Origin: Komagataeibacter xylinus
GTDB taxonomy: Bacteria; Pseudomonadota; Alphaproteobacteria; Acetobacterales; Acetobacteraceae
Length of the DNA stretch: 64,000 bases
Assembly: GCF_009834365.1 (NCBI RefSeq)
Contig: NZ_CP041348.1
Span: 2,579,001 to 2,643,000 of the forward strand
Reading direction: 5' to 3'
The notes under the pieces are model-generated. The model did not search any database. It was not told the origin of the DNA and saw only the letters and a list, made by a program, of their open reading frames with translations. The translations under genes were made by a program, and so were the position numbers. Every line of letters starts with the position of its first letter. Position 1 is the first letter of the stretch. This document shows positions 39,080 to 47,366 of the stretch, in pieces.

Positions 39080-41542
39080 ATGAAGTTCTCCCTGTCCTGG
39101 CTGCGCGAACACCTTGAGACCACAGCGACGCTGGAAGAGATCACCGCCACGCTGAACACCATCGGCCTTGAGGTGGAAGGCGTGGAAGACCCCGGTGCGG
39201 CGCTGGCGTCGTTCCGCACCGCGCGCATCATCGAGGCCGTGCAGCACCCCAATGCAGACCGCCTGCGCGTGTGCCAGGTCGATGCGGGCGAGGGGTTCGA
39301 GCGCGTGCAGGTCGTGTGCGGCGCGCCCAATGCGCGTGCGGGGCTGCATGTCATCTTCGCGCCGCCGGGCACGCATATTCCTGCTTCCGGCATTACCATC
39401 AAGGCAGGCAAACTGCGGGGCGAGGCCAGTGGCGGCATGCTGTGCTCGCTGCGTGAGCTCGGCCTTGGCGAAGACCATGACGGCATTGCCGAACTGCCCG
39501 AGGGCACGGCGCCCGGCCAGTCCTACCCGCTGTTTGCCAGGCTGGACGATCCCGTGATCGATATCGCCATCACCCCCAACCGGGGCGATGCGCTGGCCGT
39601 GCGTGGTGTCGCGCGTGATCTGGCGGCAGCAGGACTGGGCAGGCTGAAGCCGTGGCTGGTCGAGACCGTGGAGGGGCAGGGCGAGAGCAGCATCAACTGG
39701 CGCATCACCTACCCCGAGGCCTGCCCGTGGGTGCTCGGACGCACCATCCGTGGCGTGAAAAATGGCCCCAGCCCGGCATGGCTGCGTCGCAGGCTGGAAT
39801 CGATCGGCCTGCGCCCGATCTCGGCGCTGGTCGATATCACCAATTTCTTCACCCATGACCTTGGCCGCCCGCTGCATGTGTTCGATGCCGATAAAATCCG
39901 TGGCGGTGAACTGACTATCTGCCGGGGCGCGGGCGAGAGCTTTACAGCGCTTGATGGCAGCGAACACGTCATGACCCCCGATGACTGCGTGATTGCCGAC
40001 AGCAGCGGCGTGCTGTCGCTTGCGGGTATCATGGGCGGGGCGGAAAGCGGCGTGAGTGATGATACGACCACCGTGTTCGTGGAATGCGCGCTGTTCGACC
40101 CCGTGGCCATTGCGCTGTCCGGGCGGCGGCACAACCTGCATTCCGATGCCCGCCAGCGCTTTGAGCGGGGCGTGGATCAGGCCCTGCCGCCCGTGGCCCT
40201 TGAGGCCGCGACGCGCATGATCATCGAACTGTGTGGCGGCGTGGCTGATAACGTGGTCTCCGCCGGGGCCGAGCCCGCATGGCAGCGGCAGGCGCATCTG
40301 GAATTCGCCCGGCTTGAAACCCTTGGTGGCCTGTTGGAAGAACCCGATCACGCCGTGCACCTGCTTGAGGGGCTGGGCTTTGAGGTGCGCGCGTGCGACG
40401 CCCGCCACGTGGTGGTGGATGTGCCCTCCTGGCGCAACGACATTGCAATGCCCATGCTGCTCGACCAGAAGCCCGACCTGCCCGAAGCGCGCGCCAGAGC
40501 TGCGGCGGAAGGGGCTGTGGCGATCAACCCCGAAGTGGACCTGATCGAGGAAGTACTGCGCCTGCGCGGGCTTGATAGTGTGCCCGCCGTGTCGCTGCCG
40601 GTGCACAGCGCCGTGCCGCTGCCAGCCCTGACCCCCCGGCAGGCCCGCACCGCCAGCCTGCGCCGCACGCTTGCCGCGCGTGGACTGCTCGAGACGGTCG
40701 GCTTCTCCTTCGTGGCGCAGGAACAGGCGGCACAGTTTGGCGAAACCCCCGGCGATCTGCATCTGCTCAACCCCATTGCGGCTGATCTGGACCAGATGCG
40801 CCCGACCCCGCTGGTCAACCTGCTGGCCGCGATAAAGGCCAATGCGGCGCGGGGCTATCCTGATATCGGGCTGTTCGAGGTTGGTCCCGGCTTTGATGCC
40901 GATGGCCAGAAACAGGTTGCAGCCGGTATCCGCAGTGGTCATTCCGCCCGCCAGCCCGGTCAGCCGGCACGGCCTGTTGACCTGTGGCAGGTCAAGGCCG
41001 ATGCGCTGGCCGGGCTCTCGGTGATGGGTGCTGCGATGGAAGGGCTGAGTCTGAGCGCCGATGCGCCTGCCTACTACCATCCGGGCCGCTCGGGCGTGAT
41101 CCGGCAGGGGCCGAAGTTGGTGCTGGGCCATTTCGGGCAGTTGCATCCCGCCCTGCTGGCCGCGCGTGGCATTGATGTGCCGGTGTGTGCGTTCACGCTC
41201 TACCCCGATGCGGTGCCCGAGCCCAAGCGCAGGCGCAGGGGACCGCCCGCACTCTCGGCCTTCCAGCCGCTCAAGCGTGATTTTGCGTTTGTGGTGAGTG
41301 CGGACGTGCCGGCAGAAAAACTGCTCAAGGCCGTAAAGGGCGCGGAACGCAACCTGATCGTGGCCGTCAGCCTGTTTGATGTGTATGAGGGCGACAAGGT
41401 CCCGGCGGGTCACAAATCGCTGGGCATCGAGATAACCCTGCAGCCGATGGACGGAACCCTGACCGATGCGGAGATCGAGGCTGTGTGTGAACGGGTGGTG
41501 GCCGCCGCGCATAAAAGCTGCAATGCCGTCCTGCGGGGTTAA
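39080..41542 (+). CDS. pheT: Phenylalanine--tRNA ligase beta subunit
   Basis: PheT forms the beta subunit that holds the editing site and binds tRNA. The 820-residue chain shows the N-terminal tRNA-binding EMAP-like domain (about 40-155), the B3/B4 editing region, the B5 domain, the catalytic-like core and a C-terminal anticodon-binding FDX-ACB domain (AFQPLKRDFAFVVS). The ATG follows pheS by 3 bases. Length is normal (about 800). Confidence 0.97.
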   Translation: MKFSLSWLREHLETTATLEEITATLNTIGLEVEGVEDPGAALASFRTARIIEAVQHPNADRLRVCQVDAGEGFERVQVVCGAPNARAGLHVIFAPPGTHIPASGITIKAGKLRGEASGGMLCSLRELGLGEDHDGIAELPEGTAPGQSYPLFARLDDPVIDIAITPNRGDALAVRGVARDLAAAGLGRLKPWLVETVEGQGESSINWRITYPEACPWVLGRTIRGVKNGPSPAWLRRRLESIGLRPISALVDITNFFTHDLGRPLHVFDADKIRGGELTICRGAGESFTALDGSEHVMTPDDCVIADSSGVLSLAGIMGGAESGVSDDTTTVFVECALFDPVAIALSGRRHNLHSDARQRFERGVDQALPPVALEAATRMIIELCGGVADNVVSAGAEPAWQRQAHLEFARLETLGGLLEEPDHAVHLLEGLGFEVRACDARHVVVDVPSWRNDIAMPMLLDQKPDLPEARARAAAEGAVAINPEVDLIEEVLRLRGLDSVPAVSLPVHSAVPLPALTPRQARTASLRRTLAARGLLETVGFSFVAQEQAAQFGETPGDLHLLNPIAADLDQMRPTPLVNLLAAIKANAARGYPDIGLFEVGPGFDADGQKQVAAGIRSGHSARQPGQPARPVDLWQVKADALAGLSVMGAAMEGLSLSADAPAYYHPGRSGVIRQGPKLVLGHFGQLHPALLAARGIDVPVCAFTLYPDAVPEPKRRRRGPPALSAFQPLKRDFAFVVSADVPAEKLLKAVKGAERNLIVAVSLFDVYEGDKVPAGHKSLGIEITLQPMDGTLTDAEIEAVCERVVAAAHKSCNAVLRG

Positions 41543-41558
41543 GCCGCAGGGGCGGGGC

Positions 41559-42563
41559 ATGCGGCGCGCCTCGAGCATGGGGCTGGCGGTCTTGCTGACC
41601 ATGGCCAGCCTGCCTGCCTGGGCCACCGACATAACGGGCGCTGGCTCCAGCTTTGGCGCGCCGATTTATGGCGCGTGGGGAGCTGGTGTGGCAAAGGCCA
41701 CCGATATCCGCCTCAATTACCAGACCATCGGCTCGGGCGCGGGGCAGAACCAGGTCAAGGCCCGCACGGTGGATTTCGGGGCTTCTGATGCGCCCATGAC
41801 TGTAGCCCAGTTACAGCAGAACGGGCTGGTTCAGTTCCCCACCGTGCTCGGCGCCATCGTGCCGGTGGTGAACCTGCCTGGTGTTGATGCCAGCCAGTTG
41901 CGGCTGACCGGCCCACTGCTGGCCGATATCTATGGCGGCGAAATCAGCATGTGGAACGACCCGCGCATTGCCGCCGAAAACCCGGGCCTGAGCCTGCCCG
42001 CCATGCCCGTGGCCCCGGTGCGCCGGGCCGACGGGTCGGGCACGACCTTCGTGTTTACGTCCTATCTTGCCCGTGTCTCGGAGCACTGGGCGCATGAGCA
42101 GGGTAGTGGTACCTCGATTGAATGGCCGGTAGGCGAGGGCGCGCGTGGCAATGACGGCATTGCCGCCGCCGTGCGCAACACCGAGGGCAGCATCGGTTAC
42201 CTTGAATACGCCTATGCGGCAGGCAATCACATGCCCATCGCCCGGCTGCGCAATCACCATGGTGATGTGGTGGCAGCGGATGATGAAAGCTTCCGTCAGG
42301 CCGTGACCACCGCCCACTGGTCAAATGATGCCAGTCATTCCGCCGATGTGCTTGATGGTGATGGCCCGGGGGCATGGCCCATCATGGCCGCGACCTATGT
42401 GCTCATTCCAACCGACCGCACCGATACGCCGCAGGGTCGGGCGGTGCGGGAATTCTTTACCTGGAGCATGGCGCATGGCAGCGAGGCGGCGGTGATGCTG
42501 AACTACGTGCCGCTGCCCGATGATATCCGCTCCAGCATAACAAACCTGCTCAAGACCCCGTAA
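41559..42563 (+). CDS. pstS: Phosphate ABC transporter substrate-binding protein PstS
   Basis: PstS binds inorganic phosphate in the periplasm and hands it to the PstC-PstA-PstB importer. The 334-residue protein has a signal peptide ending PAWA-TDITG and the typical start ITGAGSSFGAPIYGAW, then YQTIGSGAGQNQV, VDFGASDAP and RADGSGTTFVFTSYL. The start ATG 41559 is 16 bases after pheT; the long leader of the frame upstream overlaps pheT and is spurious. No pstC, pstA, pstB or phoU lies in the window, so the gene is separated from its partners. A two-hairpin element follows. Confidence 0.92.
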   Translation: MRRASSMGLAVLLTMASLPAWATDITGAGSSFGAPIYGAWGAGVAKATDIRLNYQTIGSGAGQNQVKARTVDFGASDAPMTVAQLQQNGLVQFPTVLGAIVPVVNLPGVDASQLRLTGPLLADIYGGEISMWNDPRIAAENPGLSLPAMPVAPVRRADGSGTTFVFTSYLARVSEHWAHEQGSGTSIEWPVGEGARGNDGIAAAVRNTEGSIGYLEYAYAAGNHMPIARLRNHHGDVVAADDESFRQAVTTAHWSNDASHSADVLDGDGPGAWPIMAATYVLIPTDRTDTPQGRAVREFFTWSMAHGSEAAVMLNYVPLPDDIRSSITNLLKTP

Positions 42564-42586
42564 ACGGGCAGAAAATCTTTTTGGTA

Positions 42587-42638
42587 AAGCTTTTTTCAAA
42601 AAGCTTCAGACAAAGGCTGTCTTTGTAAAAAAGGCAGC
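42587..42638 (+). terminator. Two-hairpin terminator-like element after pstS
   Basis: Hairpin 1 is AAGCTTTTT/AAAAAGCTT (42587-42606, perfect). Hairpin 2 is GCTGTCTTT/AAAGGCAGC (42616-42638, one G-T pair). The build is the same as the element after der at 50196, and the first hairpin is almost identical. It lies between pstS and lpxB, which run the same way, so it may stop or dampen read-through. Confidence 0.6.
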
Positions 42639-42733
42639 GGTCTGAAATGGTCAGAGCCAGCATGGGGCAGGGGGCAGATATTTTTGCCACTGCCATTTGC
42701 GCCTTTTGTCCCGACACGATAAGCCGGTCTGGC

Positions 42734-43960
42734 ATGACCAAGCCTTCATCCTCCCCTGCGCCTGCGGGCCATCTCTCCTCCGGCCCGACCATATGGATCA
42801 TGGCGGGAGAAGCCAGTGGCGACGTGCTCGGCAGCCGCCTCATGAGCGCGCTGCACCAGTTGCGGCCTGACCTGCATTTTGCGGGCATCGGGGGGGAGCG
42901 CATGCAGGCGCAGGGGCTGCAGTCGCTTTTTCCGCTGCGTGACCTTGCGGTGATGGGTCTGCTTGAGGTGCTGCCGCGCCTCCGCCACCTCTCGCGCAGG
43001 CTCGATCAGGCTGTGGCGGATATTACGGCGCGCAGGCCAGCGCTGGTCATTACCATCGACAGCCCCGGCTTTACCCTCCGCCTGCTGCGCCGGATCGCGC
43101 CGCTTTCCATTCCCCGCCTGCATTATGTGGCTCCGCAGGTCTGGGCATGGCGCGAGCACAGGGTGCGCAAATTTCCCGGTCTGTGGGAGCGCATGCTGTG
43201 CCTGCTGCCCTTCGAGCCGGGATTCTTCGCCCGCCATGGCATCGAGGCGCGTTTTGTTGGTCATCCGGTCGTGCAGTCGGGGGCAGATGAGGGGTCGGCT
43301 GCGGCGTTCCGGGCGCGTTACAATATCGCGCCGGATGCGCCCATTCTCGTGCTCATGCCTGGCAGCCGCCGCTCGGAGGCGCCGCGCCTGCTGCCGGTAT
43401 TTGGCCGCATGCTGGCCCTTGTTCAGCGCAACAGGCCCGATATCGTGGCCGTGGTGCCGGTCTCGCCCGTTATTGCCGATATCGTGCGCGCGGGTGTGGC
43501 CCGGTGGCCGGTGCGGCCCCTGATCGTGACCGATGTGCACGACAAGCATGATGCCTTTGCCGCCGCCTCCGCCGCCCTGACCAAATCAGGCACCTCCACG
43601 CTGGAACTGACCATGGCCAACGTGCCCATGGCCGTGACCTATCGCGTCAATCCGCTGACGGCAGCCATTGCGCGGCGGTTGATCCGCGTGCCGTACGTAG
43701 CCATGGTCAACCTGTTGGCAGGTCACAGGCTGGTGCCCGAACTGCTGCAGGAGCGCTGCACGCCCGAACTGCTGGCCGCCACCGTCGAGCGCCTGCTGGC
43801 AGATCCGGCCAGCCGTGAGTTGCAGCGCACGGGGTTTGCCCATATCCGCGCGGCCCTGCATGGCCCGGGCGAAAACCCGGCCCATGCGGCGGCCCGTGAG
43901 GTTATTGACCTGCTGGAGGCGGGGCAGGCGGTTGCGCCGGCGCGGCCTGATCCGGCGTAG
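42734..43960 (+). CDS. lpxB: Lipid-A-disaccharide synthase
   Basis: LpxB joins UDP-2,3-diacylglucosamine to lipid X to form the lipid A disaccharide. The 408-residue GT19 protein has the start WIMAGEASGDVLGS, YVAPQVWAWREHR, LMPGSRRSE and KSGTSTLELTMANVPM, with MVNLLAGHRLVPEL downstream. The start at 42734 precedes the conserved region; an upstream frame extension is not conserved. It is separated from lpxK and lpxL, which lie near 62 kb, and has none of the usual lpxD-fabZ-lpxA neighbours. Its 3' end overlaps the antisense small gene at 43902 by 59 bases. Confidence 0.93.
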   Translation: MTKPSSSPAPAGHLSSGPTIWIMAGEASGDVLGSRLMSALHQLRPDLHFAGIGGERMQAQGLQSLFPLRDLAVMGLLEVLPRLRHLSRRLDQAVADITARRPALVITIDSPGFTLRLLRRIAPLSIPRLHYVAPQVWAWREHRVRKFPGLWERMLCLLPFEPGFFARHGIEARFVGHPVVQSGADEGSAAAFRARYNIAPDAPILVLMPGSRRSEAPRLLPVFGRMLALVQRNRPDIVAVVPVSPVIADIVRAGVARWPVRPLIVTDVHDKHDAFAAASAALTKSGTSTLELTMANVPMAVTYRVNPLTAAIARRLIRVPYVAMVNLLAGHRLVPELLQERCTPELLAATVERLLADPASRELQRTGFAHIRAALHGPGENPAHAAAREVIDLLEAGQAVAPARPDPA

Positions 43961-44150
43961 CAGGCGCAGTTGCTGCCGCAGGCGGGGAGGCGGGTTCGTT
44001 TTCCGATATCAGGGCATGCATTTCGTTGCGCAGCATGAAAAAGCCCATGAGGACCGTGCCCACCACGGTAATGCCGATCCAGACCAGCTTGCTGATCTGT
44101 TCGCGTCTTTCTTCCTCGTTTTCCTGCATGATCCGTTCAGCCCTTGCCAT
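43902..44150 (-). CDS. Small single-pass membrane protein, function unknown
   Basis: The 82-residue product has a charged N-terminus (about 1-20, MARAERIMQENEEERREQ), one membrane segment (about 22-40, LVWIGITVVGTVLMGFFML) and a Pro/Ala-rich tail (about 55-82). The ATG lies inside hisI, overlapping its last 14 bases, so translation may be coupled. The last 59 bases run antisense to the end of lpxB. I do not recognise a domain. The membrane segment and clean N-terminus support a real gene; the tail is low-complexity. It could be a membrane tether or a regulator of a neighbour. Confidence 0.6.
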   Translation of the reverse strand: MARAERIMQENEEERREQISKLVWIGITVVGTVLMGFFMLRNEMHALISENEPASPPAAATAPATPDQAAPAQPPAPPPAGQ

Positions 44151-44553
44151 AAAGTGTTTCAGCCGCGACCTCGGGCTGCGTGATCTCCACGATCCCTTCG
44201 GGGCGCAGCGCGTTATAGAAGCAGCTGCGCCGCCCGGTGTGGCAGGCAACGCCCTTCTGGTCGACAAGCAGCAGCACGGCATCGCGGTCGCAATCGAGGC
44301 GCGCATCCACCAGCGTCTGCACCTGGCCTGATGTCTCGCCCTTGCGCCACAGGCCGTTACGGCTGCGTGAGAAGTAGCACACGCGGCCCGTGCGCAGGGT
44401 CTCGTCGAGTGCCTCGGCATTCATCCAGGCCAGCATCAGCACCTCGCCACTGTCATGCTGTTGGGCAATGGCGGCAATCAGGCCATCGGCATTGAATTTG
44501 ACGCGCTCGATCATGGCGGCGCGCGTGGTCGGTTCAGGTGGCGTGTAGGACAT
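44137..44553 (-). CDS. hisI: Phosphoribosyl-AMP cyclohydrolase
   Basis: HisI opens the adenine ring of phosphoribosyl-AMP in the third step of histidine synthesis. The 138-residue protein has only the PRA-CH domain and no HisE part. Zinc and magnesium sites are in LVDARLDCDRDAVLLLV and GVACHTGRRSCF, and the start motif is EVLMLAWMNAEALDETL. ATG 44553 precedes the conserved region. It lies apart from other his genes, downstream of ygfZ and overlapping the small membrane gene. Confidence 0.94.
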   Translation of the reverse strand: MSYTPPEPTTRAAMIERVKFNADGLIAAIAQQHDSGEVLMLAWMNAEALDETLRTGRVCYFSRSRNGLWRKGETSGQVQTLVDARLDCDRDAVLLLVDQKGVACHTGRRSCFYNALRPEGIVEITQPEVAAETLYGKG

Positions 44554-44597
44554 GGATATTGACTCTGGAATGTGAAAGGACAGGCGGCCAGGGCGCC

Positions 44598-45428
44598 TTA
44601 TTGTGGCTTGGCGGGCAGGCTGAACCACTGCGGCAGATGCACCTGCACCGCGTGGCCGGCCGCTACAAGGCCCGTATCGTGCAGATGCTCGCTGCGAATC
44701 ATGGCCAGCCCCGCGCCATCGCGTGAGGAGCGCATCTCGCCCACCGTCTTTTCCCCCGCCATGATGGGCGTGCCCGGCACGGGGAGGTCATGGCGGGCGG
44801 ATACGGGCACGAGATGGCGGCGCACCAGTCCCCGGTAGCGCGTGCGCGCGGTCAGTTCCTGGCCCATGTAGCAGCCCTTGGTCCATGAAATGCCATTGAG
44901 CTGGTCGAAATTGGCCTCGAGCAGCAAAGTCCTGTCACTTTCGCAGTCGCGCGGCCCATCGGGCAGGCCGAGGGCAAGGCGATGACGGTCGTACTCCACG
45001 TCATCCGCCGTAGGGTGAGGCATGGGGTGACCAAGCAGGAAGCGCCAGCCCGCCCCGGCCACACGCGGATCGGGGGCGGCGGGGTAGCCTTCGGGCGCAG
45101 TGAAGCCTTCGCCCCAGGCCGCGTGCACGGCGTAGCCGGTCTCGCCGAGCTCAACCTGCGCGCGCAGGCGGTAGCGCGACAGGCGCTGGCGCAGCATATC
45201 GGCCTGGCTGGCCGTGCAGTCGAGCAGCAGGCGCTCGCCCTCGGGATCGGCAAAAACAAAGAAATCCGCCAGCCATTTGCCCTGAGCGGACAGGAATGCG
45301 GTCCAGACCGCCCGGCCGGGGGCAACCGTGGTCATGTCGTTGGAGACAAGCCCCTGCAGGAAAGAGACGCGATCCGCGCCTGTCACGCTGAGCACGCTGC
45401 GGTCGGGAAGGTGAGCTGTTCTGGCCAT
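44598..45428 (-). CDS. ygfZ: Folate-binding YgfZ-type iron-sulfur maturation protein
   Basis: YgfZ helps assemble or repair iron-sulfur proteins in a folate-dependent way and is a paralogue of glycine cleavage T-protein. The 276-residue product has the family signature KGCYMGQELTARTRYRG with the essential Cys, the N-terminal SFLQGLVSNDM, and a beta-barrel C-terminal part. ATG 45428 sits before the conserved start. The divergent GT9 gene begins 83 bases away. Confidence 0.9.
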   Translation of the reverse strand: MARTAHLPDRSVLSVTGADRVSFLQGLVSNDMTTVAPGRAVWTAFLSAQGKWLADFFVFADPEGERLLLDCTASQADMLRQRLSRYRLRAQVELGETGYAVHAAWGEGFTAPEGYPAAPDPRVAGAGWRFLLGHPMPHPTADDVEYDRHRLALGLPDGPRDCESDRTLLLEANFDQLNGISWTKGCYMGQELTARTRYRGLVRRHLVPVSARHDLPVPGTPIMAGEKTVGEMRSSRDGAGLAMIRSEHLHDTGLVAAGHAVQVHLPQWFSLPAKPQ

Positions 45429-45511
45429 GGGTGCAATCTGGCCATGCCCGTGCCCGCAGGCAAGGGCAAAGAGAGGTTGGCACGCACGCAAAACCTGACT
45501 AGCACCAAAAA

Positions 45512-46429
45512 ATGCACATCCTGTTCATCACATCCACCCGGCTGGGTGATGCCATTCTCTCTACCGGGCTGCTCGATACGCTGCTCAGGCGCTATCCCGA
45601 TGCCGATTTCACCATTGCGTGCGGGCCGGTGGCGGCCGGGCTGTTCGCGCACATGCCGCGACGCGTGCGCACGATCGAGATGGTCAAGCGCCCGCGCAAC
45701 ATGCACTGGGTCGATCTGTGGCGGCAGTGCCGGGGGCGCAAATGGGATCTGTGCGTGGACCTGCGCAGCTCGATCGTGAGCTATTTCCTGCGCGTGGGCG
45801 AGCGCCATGTCATGCAGGGCGGGCGGCGCAGGGGGCCACGGATCACGCATATCGGCAACCTGCTGGACCTAGATCCCGCACCGCTGCCGGTGACATGGAC
45901 AAGTGCCGCCGAGTGCCAGGAGGCCGCGCGCATGCTGCCTGATGATGGCACGCGCTGGATCGCCCTTGGCCCCACCGCCAACTGGGATGGCAAGATCTGG
46001 CCGCCCGAGCGGTTTGTCGCGGTATTCAAAGCCCTGCAGGCTGATGATCCGCGCCTGCGGCCGGTCATTCTGTATGGCCCTGGCGAGGCGGAGCGCGCCC
46101 GTGCCCTGCCGGTGATCGAACGCCTGCCCGATGCGCTGGACACGGGGGGTAGCCTGACGGTGACGCAGGTCGCGGCCGTGCTTGCGCGGTGCACGCTGTT
46201 CATTGGCAATGATTCGGGGCTCATGCATCTGGCCGCTGCCAGCGGAATTCCCACGCTGGGCCTGTTTGGCCGCAGCAAGGCGATGGAATACGCGCCCGCT
46301 GGCCCATGGGGACGGGTGGCAATGGCGCCCGGCCCGGTGGGCAACGCACCGATGGAGGGGCTGGGCGTGAAGCAGGTCGTGTTGATCGCACAGAGGCTCC
46401 TGCACGACTGGATGCATGCGAAAGGGTGA
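45512..46429 (+). CDS. Glycosyltransferase family 9 (heptosyltransferase-like)
   Basis: This 305-residue GT9 protein has the start ILFITSTRLGDAILSTGLL and the C-terminal nucleotide-sugar site TLFIGNDSGLMHLAAASGIPTLGLFG. Such enzymes add heptose or other sugars to the lipopolysaccharide core. No waa or other LPS gene is adjacent. A weak GGGT/ACCC hairpin with T-run overlaps the stop, and an imperfect inverted repeat lies just after (46442-46480). Confidence 0.88.
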   Translation: MHILFITSTRLGDAILSTGLLDTLLRRYPDADFTIACGPVAAGLFAHMPRRVRTIEMVKRPRNMHWVDLWRQCRGRKWDLCVDLRSSIVSYFLRVGERHVMQGGRRRGPRITHIGNLLDLDPAPLPVTWTSAAECQEAARMLPDDGTRWIALGPTANWDGKIWPPERFVAVFKALQADDPRLRPVILYGPGEAERARALPVIERLPDALDTGGSLTVTQVAAVLARCTLFIGNDSGLMHLAAASGIPTLGLFGRSKAMEYAPAGPWGRVAMAPGPVGNAPMEGLGVKQVVLIAQRLLHDWMHAKG

Positions 46430-46441
46430 AAAAACCCGATT

Positions 46442-46480
46442 TTTTGCATTTTCCGCCCGCTTATCGCTGGCGGTGCAAAA
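46442..46480. repeat. Imperfect inverted repeat between the GT9 gene and yfgM
   Basis: TTTTGCA (46442-46448) pairs with TGCAAAA (46474-46480), and inside it CCGCC (46453-46457) pairs with GGCGG (46469-46473), with four bases of bulge on the left. The 5' arm is preceded by a T-run that could end the GT9 transcript. It may be a terminator or a leader hairpin for yfgM-bamB-der; the sequence does not decide. Confidence 0.4.
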
Positions 46481-46630
46481 CAGGCCGGTCTATGTGATCG
46501 AACAGGCAGAAATGGGCCGCGGCACTGGCTGGGTGGTTTGCCGTGCCGCGCCGGGCCGGATATGCTGGCCCAGAAATCACGACGCGTAAGGCGCCATGCG
46601 CCACGCAAGCGAGCAGGGAACGACACGAAC

Positions 46631-47326
46631 GTGGCTGACGACATCTTCATGGAAGTCGATGAGGAAATCCGTGCCGAACGTATCCGGGCACTGGCGCGGC
46701 GCTATCTTGTCGTTGCCGGTGTCGTGGTGGCGGCGGTGTGCATTGGCGCGGGCGGGTGGCAGTATTCTGTCTCGCGCGCCCACAAGGCGGATGCTGCCGT
46801 CTCGGCCGCCTATTTCACAGCCATGCAGGATGCCGCCCGCGCACCCGATGCCACGGGCACCGATACCAGCCTGACCACACGGCAGAAAAAGGGGCTGCAG
46901 GAGCTTGAAGCGCTTGATGCCCGGGCCCGGCCGCCGCTGCGCGTGCTCGAGCGCATGGAGCGCGCGGCCCTGCTGGCCACGGATGGCAGGTTGCCTGCTG
47001 CTTTGGCCCTGTGGGATGGCGTGAGCCAGGAACACGCGGTCGATCCCATCATCGCCTCGCTGGCCAGCCTGCTGTGGGTGCAGCACCAGATTGATGGCGG
47101 TGACCCCGCCACCCTGCGTTCGCGCCTTGCGGTCATTGATGGCGCGGGCCAGCCCTGGCGCGGTCAGGCCATCGAGGCCGAGGCCCTGCTTGACCTGCGG
47201 GTGGGCAGGCCTGCCGATGCACGTGCCAAATTCGAGCGCCTGGCAATGGACATGACCATTGCCGATGGCGTGCGCAGCCGCGCCGAAGCCATGCTCCAGA
47301 CACTGGGGGGCGACGCTGGTGGCTAG
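46631..47326 (+). CDS. yfgM: YfgM-like single-pass membrane protein
   Basis: The product (231 residues) has an N-terminal cytoplasmic stretch, one membrane segment (about 21-38, LVVAGVVVAAVCIGAGGW) and a periplasmic Ala-rich helical, TPR-like region. E. coli YfgM (TPR_21/DUF2133-type) works with the SecYEG-associated chaperone PpiD. The placement before bamB and der repeats the E. coli order yfgM-bamB-der, which supports the call. The start is GTG 46631 with AGGGA upstream; the longer in-frame ATG at 46538 adds a non-conserved leader. The end of the gene overlaps the upstream frame of bamB, but not its chosen start. Confidence 0.82.
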   Translation: MADDIFMEVDEEIRAERIRALARRYLVVAGVVVAAVCIGAGGWQYSVSRAHKADAAVSAAYFTAMQDAARAPDATGTDTSLTTRQKKGLQELEALDARARPPLRVLERMERAALLATDGRLPAALALWDGVSQEHAVDPIIASLASLLWVQHQIDGGDPATLRSRLAVIDGAGQPWRGQAIEAEALLDLRVGRPADARAKFERLAMDMTIADGVRSRAEAMLQTLGGDAGG

Positions 47327-47366
47327 TCCTGACCCTGCATCCTCCACGCCGACCGACAGGAAGACC

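Noticed and set aside
38813..41632. A 939-codon open frame antisense to pheS-pheT
   Set aside because: It lies wholly opposite two well-supported essential genes and reads as His/Arg/Gly-rich sequence without any known motif.
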